In this document: positions 34,258-42,525 of the stretch, one piece after another
How positions within the stretch are numbered: the stretch's first letter is position 1
How the letters are laid out: each line of letters opens with the position of its first letter
DNA from: an uncultured Oscillospiraceae bacterium
GTDB lineage: Bacteria > Bacillota > Clostridia > Oscillospirales > Oscillospiraceae
Assembly: GCA_910584805.1 (NCBI GenBank)
Contig: CAJUCB010000004.1
Span: forward strand, 1 to 51,217
Direction: 5' to 3'
DNA length: 51,217 nt
Notes under the pieces: generated by a model
Database searches by the model: none
The model's input: the letters and a program-made list of their open reading frames with translations, nothing else
What the model was told of the DNA's origin: nothing
Translations under genes and position numbers: made by a program

Positions 34258-35106
34258 ATGAAGCGTGGTCTGGTGTTAGAAGGCGGCGCCATGCGGGGGA
34301 TGTTCTCCGCCGGGGCGATGGATGTGATGATGGAGCGGGGCATCTCCTTTGACGGGATCATGGGGGTCTCTGCCGGGGCGGTGTTTGGCTGCAACTACAA
34401 ATCCAACCAGCCGGGGCGGGTGCTGCGGTATAACCTGCGCTTCTGCCAGGACCCCCGCTATTGCAGCTTCCGTTCCTTCCTGAAAACCGGGGACCTCTAC
34501 GGGGGGGAATTTTGCTACCGGGAGATCCCCAACAAGCTGGACCCCTTCGACCGGGCGGCCTACCGGGCCTCCCCCATGGATTTTTACGTGGTGGCCGCCG
34601 ACGTGGAAACCGGGCAGGCGGTGTACCGCAACTGCCTAGAGGGCGGGGAGGAGGACTTGCAGTGGTTCCGGGCCTCCGCCTCCATGCCCCTGGCTGCCCA
34701 GGTGGTGGAGGTGGGGGGCCTGCGCCTGCTGGACGGGGGCATGGCGGACTCCATCCCCATCCAGAAGATGGAGTCCTTGGGCTATGACCGGAATGTGGTC
34801 ATCCTCACCCAGCCCCTGGGCTTCGTGAAGGAGAAAAATTCCGCCCTGCCCCTGATGCGCCTGGCCCTGCGCAAGTACCCCAAGCTGCTGGACACCATGG
34901 CCCGCCGCCACCAGCGCTACAACGAGACCACCGCCTACATCCGGGAGAAAGAGCGCCGGGGTGAGCTGTTCGTCCTCCGGCCGGAGGCCCCCTTGGACAT
35001 CGGCAAGGTGGAGCATAACCGGGAGAAAATCCAGGCGGTGTACGACATGGGGCGGCGGGTGATGGAAAAGCGGCTGGACGCGCTGCGGGCCTATTTGGAA
35101 CAGTAA
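34258..35106 (+). CDS. Patatin-like phospholipase
   Basis: 282 aa. Oxyanion-hole motif EGGAMRGMF (8-16), nucleophile elbow GVSAG (S about 38) and the catalytic DGG motif LLDGGMAD (D about 160) are intact, so a Ser-Asp dyad lipid acyl hydrolase is expected, cytosolic or membrane-associated. The start follows AGAGGAGGG. The MaoC-like gene starts 13 bp downstream, suggesting a small lipid-related operon. Confidence 0.92.
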   Translation: MKRGLVLEGGAMRGMFSAGAMDVMMERGISFDGIMGVSAGAVFGCNYKSNQPGRVLRYNLRFCQDPRYCSFRSFLKTGDLYGGEFCYREIPNKLDPFDRAAYRASPMDFYVVAADVETGQAVYRNCLEGGEEDLQWFRASASMPLAAQVVEVGGLRLLDGGMADSIPIQKMESLGYDRNVVILTQPLGFVKEKNSALPLMRLALRKYPKLLDTMARRHQRYNETTAYIREKERRGELFVLRPEAPLDIGKVEHNREKIQAVYDMGRRVMEKRLDALRAYLEQ

Positions 35107-35119
35107 AAGGAGCTAGTTT

Positions 35120-36001
35120 ATGTCGACACAATACAACGATCTCATCGGCCTGTCCACCGGCTGGCGGACCATGGCCTACACCTGGCGGGATGCCGTCCTC
35201 TACGCCCTGGCGGTGGGGGCAGGCTGGGAGGAACCCCAGTACACCTACGAAAAGGACTTGCAGTGCATCCCCACCTTCGGGGTTACCCCCTATTGGAGCA
35301 CCCTCAACGTCAGCCCCAAGCCCCCGCGCCCCTGGTCCATCCCCGCCATCCTCACGGACAAGCTTCAGCCGGAGCGGCCCTTTGTGAACTACGACTATGA
35401 ATTCCTCTACCACCGCCCCATCCCGCCGATGAAGGGCAGCTTCCTCTCCCGGGACGTGCTCACCCACCTCTTCGACCGGGGGGAAGGCCGGGGTATGGTG
35501 GCCCGCTCCCAGGTGGAGGTCTTTGACGAGGGGGGCAACCTGCTGTGTACCAACCGCTGCGCCACCCTCTTCCCCTCCCTGGGGGGCTGCGGCGGGGAAC
35601 CCCTGCCCCGGCGGGAGAGCCGCATCCCTGACCGGGCCCCGGACTTCACCGCCGACGGCCAGATCGCCGGCAACCAGCACCTGCTCTACCGCCTCACCGG
35701 GGACACCAACCTGGTCCACATCGACCGGGACACCATCCAGCGCCAGGGCTTAGCGGGGCCGGTGGTCCATGACCTGTGCGCCTTTGGTTTCGCCTGCCGC
35801 CTGGCGGTGGAAACCCTCTTCCCCGGTCAGCCGGAGCGCCTCACGCGGATGTACGCCGCCATGAAAACCGTCCTCTACCCCGACACCCCCATCCAGCTGC
35901 AGCTTTGGACGCTGGACGCGGGAAAAGCCGCCTTCCGGCTCGTCAACCGGGACAGCGGCAAGGCCATCCTGGACCGGGGGGAGCTGGACTGGCGGGTCTG
36001 A
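35120..36001 (+). CDS. MaoC-like double hot-dog hydratase
   Basis: 293 aa. The N-terminal half carries LYALAVGAG and DLQCIPTFGVTPYW, typical of the first hot-dog of peroxisomal-type 2-enoyl-CoA hydratases. The second half contains the hydratase motif LTGDTNLVHIDRD, with the catalytic Asp and His (D-x-N-x-x-H), and GPVVHDLCAFGFACR. It probably hydrates a 2-enoyl-CoA; the substrate is unknown. It is preceded by AAAGGAG and follows the patatin gene. Confidence 0.87.
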   Translation: MSTQYNDLIGLSTGWRTMAYTWRDAVLYALAVGAGWEEPQYTYEKDLQCIPTFGVTPYWSTLNVSPKPPRPWSIPAILTDKLQPERPFVNYDYEFLYHRPIPPMKGSFLSRDVLTHLFDRGEGRGMVARSQVEVFDEGGNLLCTNRCATLFPSLGGCGGEPLPRRESRIPDRAPDFTADGQIAGNQHLLYRLTGDTNLVHIDRDTIQRQGLAGPVVHDLCAFGFACRLAVETLFPGQPERLTRMYAAMKTVLYPDTPIQLQLWTLDAGKAAFRLVNRDSGKAILDRGELDWRV

Positions 36002-36011
36002 GCCCATGAAA

Positions 36012-36047
36012 AAAGCTGGGGGCCTGTTGTCAGGTTCCCAGCTTTAT
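36012..36047. terminator. Bidirectional terminator between hydratase gene and lexA
   Basis: AAAGCTGGG / CCCAGCTTT with inner CCTG/CAGG pairing, flanked by A and T runs, so it serves both convergent genes. Confidence 0.85.
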
Positions 36048-36083
36048 ACTATCTGTCCCCAGCGGGACACAAAAGGCGCCCAT

Positions 36084-36677
36084 TCAATACCGCCGTACCA
36101 ACCCCACCACCTTCCCGATGATCTGGGCCATCCGGCCGTCGATGGGCTCGTAGTCTGGGTTCTCCGGCAGCAGCCAGAGGCCGCCGTCCCGGTAGGACAG
36201 GGTCTTGACTGTGGCCTCGTCCTCGAAGAGGGCCACCACGATCTCCCCCCGGCGAGCCTCCTGTTGGCTGTGAACCACCACCAGGTCCCCGGGTAAAATC
36301 CCTGCCCCCAGCATGGACTCCCCCCGCACCCGCAGGGCAAAATACTCCTCTGGGCGGCCCCCGGTGTCAAAGGGGATGTATTCCTCAATGCACTCCTCCG
36401 CCAGGATGGGGGACCCGGCGGCCACGTTGCCCAGCAGGGGGATCTGCCCCTCTGGGGGCAAGGCCTCCTCCACCAGGGTGATGGAGCGGGTCTTTCCCGG
36501 CTCCATGTAGACAATGCCCGCGTCCAGGAGCTTTTTCAGGTGGAAGTGGACGCTGGAAGTGGAACGCAAGCCCAGGTGCTCCCCGATCTCCCGGACAGTG
36601 GGGGGATAGCCCCGCTCCTGGGTGAACTGGCGCAGGAAGTCACACAGGGCCTGCTGTTTGGGGGTCAGTCTGTCCAT
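36084..36677 (-). CDS. lexA: LexA repressor
   Basis: 197 aa. N-terminal winged helix (LTPKQQALCDFLRQF, then PPTVREIGEHLGLRSTSSVHFHL). The self-cleavage site is the Ala-Gly bond in GNVAAGSP (about 86). The catalytic Ser is in VRGESMLGAGI and the Lys in EATVKTL. It represses SOS genes until RecA filaments stimulate cleavage. ATG 36677 follows AAGGAGGGTGA. Its own promoter has an SOS box. Confidence 0.96.
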   Translation of the reverse strand: MDRLTPKQQALCDFLRQFTQERGYPPTVREIGEHLGLRSTSSVHFHLKKLLDAGIVYMEPGKTRSITLVEEALPPEGQIPLLGNVAAGSPILAEECIEEYIPFDTGGRPEEYFALRVRGESMLGAGILPGDLVVVHSQQEARRGEIVVALFEDEATVKTLSYRDGGLWLLPENPDYEPIDGRMAQIIGKVVGLVRRY

Positions 36678-36717
36678 GCTCTCACCCTCCTTGGGGAACG
36701 GCGTTTGCTTTGCCCGT

Positions 36718-36746
36718 AGTATACCACACTTTTCCTAGGAAATCAA
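36718..36746 (-). promoter_or_regulatory. lexA promoter
   Basis: Minus strand TTGATT (plus 36746-36741), 17-bp spacer, TATACT (plus 36723-36718), about 40 bp before the lexA start. Confidence 0.75.
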
Positions 36747-36757
36747 ACAGATGTTCG
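36744..36757. promoter_or_regulatory. LexA-binding SOS box
   Basis: CAAAC-AGAT-GTTCG on the plus strand matches the Gram-positive SOS box CGAAC-N4-GTTCG with one mismatch. It overlaps the -35 of the lexA promoter, so it should give autorepression. Confidence 0.85.
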
Positions 36758-36760
36758 TCA

Positions 36761-36797
36761 AACAACCCCCGGTCTTTGGGACCAGGGGCTGTTTTTG
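36761..36797. terminator. Hairpin upstream of the lexA promoter
   Basis: AACAACCCCCGGTC / GACCAGGGGCTGTT with two mismatches. A T-tract follows on the plus strand; on the minus strand the tract is weak (TTGTTTG). It probably ends the transcript of the large membrane protein gene so that it does not run into lexA. Confidence 0.6.
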
Positions 36798-36859
36798 GGC
36801 CTGGATTTTTCTTTGTGTTACTGGGATTCTGGAAAAAACGCCGTCCTCCATCCTGCCCT

Positions 36860-39421
36860 TCAATACTGCGTCACCCAGAGGGAGAGGAACAGCAGCGGCA
36901 CGAACCACAGCAGCAGGTACATAGACAGGGTCCAGGCGGTGAGGGCTACGGTGGCCCCGCCGCTGGACAGGGTGGCGGTGAGGAACACCCCCACGCAGGC
37001 GCTGGCACACACCAGGATGGTGTTCAGCCAGTGGGCCCTCCGGATGCGGCGGGCGCTGATGAGGGCATCGGAGAAGGGCGGCAAGCCCTCCCGGCACAGC
37101 ACCGCCACCAAGGTGTTGTCGTGCTTCTGGTTGGGGCCAGAGAGCAGGAAGCGCTTTTGCAGGTCCGGGAAGTTGATTTTATTGGCCGGGAGCTGCCCAC
37201 TCAGCCGCAGCCGGTGGGGGCTGAGGTTGAAGTCCCGGGTCACCAGCAGGGGGTTGAGCCGATGGGCAAACATGGCCCGCAGGGCGGGGAGGATGGTGGG
37301 ATGGAGGGTATAGCGCAGGGTAAAGGCCCCGGCTAAGTCCCCGTCCACGGCACAGAAAATGGCGTCCTTGGCCTTGATCTCCGGGGGGATGGTGTGGCCC
37401 AGGCGGCTCATAAAGCCGCTGTTGCCCACGTGGACCTGCAGCCCGCCGATCTGCCCCGCCAGGCCCCCGGGCTGCATCAGCAGCCGTTCCACGGCGGAGT
37501 AGTTGCCGTGGTATTCCTGAAGGAGGCGGTCGAAGGGGTAGGCCAGCCCGGAGGCGGACACCCGAACCACCGAGGCCGCCAGGGCCACCACCCGGTCCAC
37601 AGAGAAGGCCCCCAGGGGGGTGGCTTTGGTGATGACCACGGAGCCGGGGGGGTAGAGGTCGTAGTCCCCCAGGGCGGCGGTGCGGCAGCCCCGGCTGTTG
37701 TCGACCCCAGGCCAGCCTGCCAGGGCCACCCCCAGGCGGGAGAGCTTCTTGCTCAGGAGCTTCGCCGGCAGGCTCAGCATCATGGGCGCCCCCAGGGTGG
37801 CGGCGGCGGTGAACAGGGCCGACAGGGACCAGAACACCAGCTTGGGCTGGTGGTGGGCTACGGTGGTCAGCAGGCCTAAGCCCAGGCAGGCCGCCAGCAG
37901 CACAATGGTCAGCCGCTGGAAGCGCAGGGCCCCCTGGCTGGTGCTGCGGATTTGGCTGCCGAAGCCAGCGGGGGTGCCAATCCACTTGCGAAACGCGCTC
38001 TGGCTGCCGTAGATTTCCGGGTCCTTGGTGACCACGTAGGGTTGGGCCACGGTGGCGGCTGTCTTGCAGGCCTCCCAGCGGGTGGAGATGGTGAAATAAT
38101 GCCCCAACAGGTGGAAGGCCAGCACCAGGGCGCAGGGGGCCAAAAACGGCACCGTAAAGGGCCGGAACTCCATGGTCATCATGGTGGCGGTGTCCACCAC
38201 GGTAAAGAGGGTGGCAAACAGCGCCAGGCTGTCCTCATTGGGCCGCAGGTGGATCAGGTGCATCACACCCTCCTCCAACACCTCTAAGGCCAGCACAGCG
38301 CACACCCCAAAGAGCACCAGCCCCACCGGCAAGAGCAGCTTGTCCGGGATCAGGCCGTTTAACATGGGGAACAGGCCGCTGACCTTGGTGTAGGTGATGG
38401 CCAGCAGCACCACCGCTACCACCATGGAGAAGATGCAGCGGGGCTGCAAGCCCCCCAACACCTCCTCATACTCCTTGGCCAACTGCCCTGGGGGGGCGTC
38501 TGGCGGCGGCTCCACGGGGGCCTTGGCCTGGCGCTCCCAGGGGAAGTGGAATTTACGTCCGGCCTCCGCCCCCTCGGCCTGGGCGGTTTCGCCCCCCTCT
38601 GGCGGCGGGGACGCCTTAGGCGGTGGCGGGCCCTGGACCTGCCCGGCCTCCCCCGGCTCCTTCTCGCCAAAGACCAACAAGTCCGGCCCGTCAGAGGTGG
38701 GGACTTCTTGGGGTTCCCCTTCCTCCTCCTCATCCTCCTCGTCGCTGTCCTGGGGGGCGGGGGATTCCGCCCCCTCTGGGGCGTTGGATGCCGGGGCTGC
38801 CTGCCCCTCCTCCTGCTGGGGGGCGGCCCCCTCCGCTGCCCCCTCCGCCGGGGCCTCTGCCTCTGGCGGGGCAGGGGAGGTATCCCCCTCCTCTGGGCCG
38901 CTTTCCGGGGCAGCCTGGGACGGCCCCGGGGCAGCGCTGGGCTGGCCCCCCCCTTGGGGGGCCGCAGGGGCCTGCTGCTGCGCCGCCTGGACTGTCTTGG
39001 CAATCTCCTCCACCACGGGCCCCCCTTGGGCCGGTACGGTGGCCTGGGAGGCGGCCCCCGCCTGGGAGGCGGCCCCCGCCTGGGGGGCAGCCCCTGCCTG
39101 GGAGGCAGCCCCTGCCTGGGGGGCAACCCCTGCCTGGGGGGTGGTCTGAGGCGGCGCGGGGGGTGGGGCCTGGACTGGTGGGGGGCTCCCCGCCGGGGGC
39201 TTGGAGCCAGGGGTAAAGCGCCGGGTGGCCTCCATGGCCTGCCCCTCGGGCTGGGAGGCCTCCCCCTTTGGAGGCTGGGCCGCCGGGGCCTTCTCCGCCG
39301 GGGGCTTGGCCACCGACAGCTCCGGCGCCTGGGGCGCCAGGGGGGCAGGGCCTTTGCCTGGGGGGGGGAAGTCGGAATACTCCCACAGTATGTCCTTTAA
39401 GCTGTAGTTATCATCTGCCAT
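36860..39421 (-). CDS. Degenerate P-type-ATPase-like membrane protein with disordered N-terminus
   Basis: 853 aa. Residues 1 to about 320 are Pro/Ala/Glu/Gly-rich and probably disordered, with repeats of the type AAPQAG/AASQAG (about 95-125) and acidic runs. Eight helices follow in the P1B-pump order: four (about 328-455), a soluble piece of about 60 aa where the actuator should be, two helices (about 515-570) ending in LGAPMMLSLPA where P1B pumps have a CPC helix, then about 240 soluble residues and two C-terminal helices. The soluble part echoes P and N domains (RLGVALAGW; VHVGNSGFMSRLG; VDGDLAGAFTLRYTLHP; LLVTRDFN in place of TGD), but DKTGT, TGES and GDGxND are absent. I infer a pseudo-pump without ATPase activity; function unknown. 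It follows rlmB by 22 bp. Confidence 0.8.
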   Translation of the reverse strand: MADDNYSLKDILWEYSDFPPPGKGPAPLAPQAPELSVAKPPAEKAPAAQPPKGEASQPEGQAMEATRRFTPGSKPPAGSPPPVQAPPPAPPQTTPQAGVAPQAGAASQAGAAPQAGAASQAGAASQATVPAQGGPVVEEIAKTVQAAQQQAPAAPQGGGQPSAAPGPSQAAPESGPEEGDTSPAPPEAEAPAEGAAEGAAPQQEEGQAAPASNAPEGAESPAPQDSDEEDEEEEGEPQEVPTSDGPDLLVFGEKEPGEAGQVQGPPPPKASPPPEGGETAQAEGAEAGRKFHFPWERQAKAPVEPPPDAPPGQLAKEYEEVLGGLQPRCIFSMVVAVVLLAITYTKVSGLFPMLNGLIPDKLLLPVGLVLFGVCAVLALEVLEEGVMHLIHLRPNEDSLALFATLFTVVDTATMMTMEFRPFTVPFLAPCALVLAFHLLGHYFTISTRWEACKTAATVAQPYVVTKDPEIYGSQSAFRKWIGTPAGFGSQIRSTSQGALRFQRLTIVLLAACLGLGLLTTVAHHQPKLVFWSLSALFTAAATLGAPMMLSLPAKLLSKKLSRLGVALAGWPGVDNSRGCRTAALGDYDLYPPGSVVITKATPLGAFSVDRVVALAASVVRVSASGLAYPFDRLLQEYHGNYSAVERLLMQPGGLAGQIGGLQVHVGNSGFMSRLGHTIPPEIKAKDAIFCAVDGDLAGAFTLRYTLHPTILPALRAMFAHRLNPLLVTRDFNLSPHRLRLSGQLPANKINFPDLQKRFLLSGPNQKHDNTLVAVLCREGLPPFSDALISARRIRRAHWLNTILVCASACVGVFLTATLSSGGATVALTAWTLSMYLLLWFVPLLFLSLWVTQY

Positions 39422-39443
39422 AGGATAGCCTCATCAATCAAAG

Positions 39444-40202
39444 TCACAGCCGCTGCCGCACGGCTTCGTAAAGCAGCACCGCCGCCGCCGCGCTGGCATT
39501 GAGGGAGTTCAGCTTCCCCCGCAGGGGAATGCTCACCAGCACGTCGCAGCGCTCCGCCACCAGGCGGCTCATGCCGCTGCCCTCGGAGCCAATGACAATG
39601 GCGGCAGGGCCTTTCAAGTCCGCGTCATACAGGGGGGTGGCAGCCTCGGCGGCGGCGCCGAAAATCCACAGCCCCTCCTTCTTCAAGCGCTCCAACAGGG
39701 AGGCCAGGTTGGCCACCCGGGCCACCGGCAGGTGGCTCACCGCCCCGGCGGAGGTCTTGGCCACCACCGCGGTGAGCCCCGCGGAGCGGCGCTTGGGAAT
39801 GACCACCCCGTGGGCCCCGGCACACTCGGCGGTGCGGATCACCGCCCCCAGGTTGTGGGGGTCGGTGAGCTCGTCGCAGATCACCACCAGGGGGGCCTCC
39901 CCCTTGGCCTTGGCGGCGGCCAGGATGTCCTCCACACTGGCGTATTCCCGCACCGCCGCCACGGCAATGACCCCCTGGTGGGCATGGGTGCGGCTCATGG
40001 CGTCCAGCTTGCGCCGGTCGGCGTGGGACACCACAATCCCCCGCTCCCGGGCGGCGGAGGCAATGTGGCCCAGGGCGCTGTCCCCCTCGCCTTTGAGCAG
40101 GTATATCTTATCTATGGCCGTCCCCGCCCGCAGGGCCTCGGTGACGGCGTTGCGGCCCTCGATGATCCCATCGGGGGCGGACGCTGGAAGGTTCTCTTTC
40201 AT
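39444..40202 (-). CDS. rlmB: 23S rRNA (guanosine-2'-O-)-methyltransferase RlmB (TrmH/SpoU family)
   Basis: 252 aa. N-terminal substrate-binding domain (IIEGRNAVTEALRAG), then a SPOUT knot with the three motifs DPHNLGAVIRTAECAGAHG, IVIGSEGSGMS and IPLRGKLNSLNASAA. It methylates a ribose in 23S rRNA (G2251 in E. coli) or a tRNA; the two uses cannot be separated by eye. Start ATG 40202; a GTG directly before it is also possible. A minus-strand -10 (TATAAT, plus 40248-40243) lies 40 bp upstream. Confidence 0.93.
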   Translation of the reverse strand: MKENLPASAPDGIIEGRNAVTEALRAGTAIDKIYLLKGEGDSALGHIASAARERGIVVSHADRRKLDAMSRTHAHQGVIAVAAVREYASVEDILAAAKAKGEAPLVVICDELTDPHNLGAVIRTAECAGAHGVVIPKRRSAGLTAVVAKTSAGAVSHLPVARVANLASLLERLKKEGLWIFGAAAEAATPLYDADLKGPAAIVIGSEGSGMSRLVAERCDVLVSIPLRGKLNSLNASAAAAVLLYEAVRQRL

Positions 40203-40242
40203 CACAATGCTTCGTTCCTATATCTATAAATTTTGAAAGTAC

Positions 40243-40248
40243 ATTATA
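40243..40248 (-). promoter_or_regulatory. -10 box of the rlmB operon
   Basis: TATAAT on the minus strand; the -35 region is A/T-rich without a good hexamer. Confidence 0.5.
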
Positions 40249-40311
40249 CCATAAAGCCACGGGAAGAAAAAGTACTTTTTGTTACCGTTTTCACTCTCTC
40301 AAACCCAGAGC

Positions 40312-40340
40312 TTGATTCCCCCACCCGCTTGTGGTAAGAT
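40312..40340 (+). promoter_or_regulatory. Promoter of the DEAD-box helicase gene
   Basis: TTGATT (40312-40317), 17-bp spacer, TAAGAT (40335-40340), 30 bp before the start codon. It is divergent from the rlmB promoter. Confidence 0.6.
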
Positions 40341-40370
40341 AGAGAAAATGGAAAAAAGGACGTTATTTGC

Positions 40371-41513
40371 ATGGAAATCAACGGCACCACAGTGGAACTC
40401 GATTTACGATACAGCGAAATGAACCTCTCCCCTGGCCTGCTGCGGGCCCTGGATGAAAAGGGCTTTACCCTGGCCACCCCGGTGCAGGCCGGGGCCATCC
40501 CCTGCTTCAAGGACTGGAAGGACGTCATTGCCAAGGCCCCCACCGGCTCCGGCAAGACCTTTGCCTTTGGCATCCCCATGGTGGAGCACACCAACCCCCA
40601 GGGCCTGGACGTCACCGGCCTGATCCTAGCCCCCACCCGGGAGCTGGCCATGCAGATTCAGGACGAGCTGCGCCAGCTGTGCGCCTTCCTCCCCGGCATC
40701 CGGGTGGCCTGCCTCTACGGCGGGCAGCCCATTGAACGGCAGATCAACCTCTTGAAAAAACGCCCGCAAATCGTGGTGGCCACCCCGGGGCGGCTGATGG
40801 ACCACATGAAGCGCCGCACCGTGCGCCTGCATAAGGTGGAAACCGTGGTGCTGGACGAGGCCGACCGGATGCTGGACATGGGCTTCATCAAGGATGTCAC
40901 CCACATCCTCAAGCAAATCCCCAACCGCCGGAACCTGGGGATGTTCTCCGCCACCATCTCCCGGGAGGTCATGGATATCTCCTGGGTCTACCAGCGCGAC
41001 CCTGTGGAAATCGTGGTGCGCCCCCTCCAAGAGAACCGCCCCAAAATCAGCCAGTACCGCCTAAAAGTGGACCTGGGGGGCAAGGTGGACCTGCTCACCA
41101 CCATCCTGGAAACCCAAAAGCTGGACCGGGTGATTGTGTTCTGCAACACCAAGAACAACACCGACCGCATCACCGGCCTGCTGCGCATGCGGCAGATCTC
41201 CGCCCAGTGCATTCACGGGGACCTGGGGCAGAAGGTCCGGGAGCAGGTGCTCACCGCCTTCCGCAAGGGGGAGCTGCGGGTGCTGGTGGCCACCGACGTG
41301 GCCGCCCGGGGCCTGGACATCGACGATGTGGACGCAGTGATCAACTATGATATCCCCGAAGAGGGGGAATACTATGTCCACCGCATCGGCCGCACCGGCC
41401 GGGCCAAGCACCAGGGGGCGGCTTACAACCTCCTCTCCTCCATCACCGAGGAAATCCGCCTGGACGAAATCGCCCGGAACAACAAGTACGAAATCAAACC
41501 CATTACACTATAA
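40371..41513 (+). CDS. DEAD-box RNA helicase
   Basis: 380 aa, only the two RecA-like core domains without a C-terminal extension. Q motif ATPVQAGAIP, Walker A APTGSGKT, PTREL, TPGR, DEAD (LDEADRMLDMGF), SAT, then VIVFCNTK, ATDVAARGLDID and HRIGRTGRA. Such minimal helicases remodel ribosome precursors or mRNA in the cold. It is preceded by AAGGACG and followed 21 bp later by the DUF2156 gene. Confidence 0.94.
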   Translation: MEINGTTVELDLRYSEMNLSPGLLRALDEKGFTLATPVQAGAIPCFKDWKDVIAKAPTGSGKTFAFGIPMVEHTNPQGLDVTGLILAPTRELAMQIQDELRQLCAFLPGIRVACLYGGQPIERQINLLKKRPQIVVATPGRLMDHMKRRTVRLHKVETVVLDEADRMLDMGFIKDVTHILKQIPNRRNLGMFSATISREVMDISWVYQRDPVEIVVRPLQENRPKISQYRLKVDLGGKVDLLTTILETQKLDRVIVFCNTKNNTDRITGLLRMRQISAQCIHGDLGQKVREQVLTAFRKGELRVLVATDVAARGLDIDDVDAVINYDIPEEGEYYVHRIGRTGRAKHQGAAYNLLSSITEEIRLDEIARNNKYEIKPITL

Positions 41514-41534
41514 GAGGAACCGGTTGCAACGATT

Positions 41535-42446
41535 ATGATACGCTTTCAAGCACCCACCCCCGCCCAGCGCGGTTGGGCCCAGCCCCTGCTGATGGCGGAG
41601 GGGCTGCCCCTGTGCGACTACAGCTTCCCCCTGCTGTGCTGCTGGCGGGACGCCTATTCCACCGAGATTGCCCCCCTGGAACAGCGCCTGCTGGTGCGCC
41701 TGCACAACAGCCAGGGGACGGTCTATCTCTGGCCTGCCGGCCGGGGGGACCCCCGCCCCGCCCTGGACGCCATCCTCCAAGACGCCCACCGTCTGGACGA
41801 ACCCCTGCGTTTGGCCTCCCTGACGGCGGAGCACCAGGCCTGCCTGGAAGAACACTACCCCGGCCGCTTCTCCTTCCAGCCCCTGCGGGACGGCTTTGAC
41901 TACCTCTATGAGGTCCAGCGCCTGGCGCAGCTGCCGGGGAAGAAGCTCCACGCCAAGCGCAACCACATCCACCGCCTGGATGAGAACTGCCCCGGCTGGA
42001 CCTGGGCCCCCATGACCGACGCGGACCTCCCCCTGTGCCAGGCGCTGGACCGGAACTGGCTGAAGGCCGCCAAGGAGCGGGAGACCGCCCAGGGCCTGCG
42101 CTCCTTAGACCGGGAGCACCGGGCCCTGCAGCGGGCCCTCCAAGACCGGGCCCTGCTGGGCATCCACGGCTTGGTCCTGCGCTGGCAGGACCAGCTCTTG
42201 GGCTTCACCCTGGGGGCGCCCCTGAGCCCCACGGTGTTCGACGTGAGCTTTGAACGGGCCCGGGAGGATATCCAGGGGGCCTACCCCGCCGTCACCCGCT
42301 CCTTCGCCCGCTGGGTCCGGGAACACTACCCCGACATCCGCTACCTCAACCGGGAGGAGGACATGGGCCTGCCCGGCCTGCGCAAAGCAAAACAGTCCTA
42401 CTACCCAGACTTGATGGGGGAAAAAATTTACGCGGTGGAACAATAA
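41535..42446 (+). CDS. DUF2156 protein (phosphatidylglycerol lysyltransferase C-terminal-like)
   Basis: 303 aa, soluble, two GNAT-like halves. LPLCDYSFPLLCCWRDAYSTEI at the N-terminus, DYLYEVQRLAQLPGKKLHAKRNHIHRL in the middle and YLNREEDMGLPGLRKAKQSYYPD at the C-terminus are the hallmark stretches of this family (sequences given only in part here). MprF uses such a domain to transfer Lys from tRNA to lipid, but free-standing proteins without the flippase part have unknown substrates. It lies between the helicase and a GNAT gene. Confidence 0.85.
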   Translation: MIRFQAPTPAQRGWAQPLLMAEGLPLCDYSFPLLCCWRDAYSTEIAPLEQRLLVRLHNSQGTVYLWPAGRGDPRPALDAILQDAHRLDEPLRLASLTAEHQACLEEHYPGRFSFQPLRDGFDYLYEVQRLAQLPGKKLHAKRNHIHRLDENCPGWTWAPMTDADLPLCQALDRNWLKAAKERETAQGLRSLDREHRALQRALQDRALLGIHGLVLRWQDQLLGFTLGAPLSPTVFDVSFERAREDIQGAYPAVTRSFARWVREHYPDIRYLNREEDMGLPGLRKAKQSYYPDLMGEKIYAVEQ

Positions 42447-42449
42447 GCA

Positions 42450-42466
42450 CAGCGGGAAACCCGCTG
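42450..42466. repeat. Small hairpin after the DUF2156 gene
   Basis: CAGCGGG-AAA-CCCGCTG without a clear T-tract; possibly a weak terminator. Confidence 0.45.
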
Positions 42467-42525
42467 TATCTCATGGATTCTCCACTATGATTGTATATTT
42501 TGTATATCTATAGGAGGTATGCTCT

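Noticed and set aside
39040..39140. Possible CRISPR or tandem repeat array
   Set aside because: The short repeats encode the AAPQAG-like peptide repeats in frame; there are no regular spacers and no cas genes.
38394..39400. Long plus-strand Gly/Ala/Pro-rich frames opposite the pseudo-pump N-terminus
   Set aside because: These are shadows of the repetitive Pro/Ala-coding minus-strand sequence, with no start signals.
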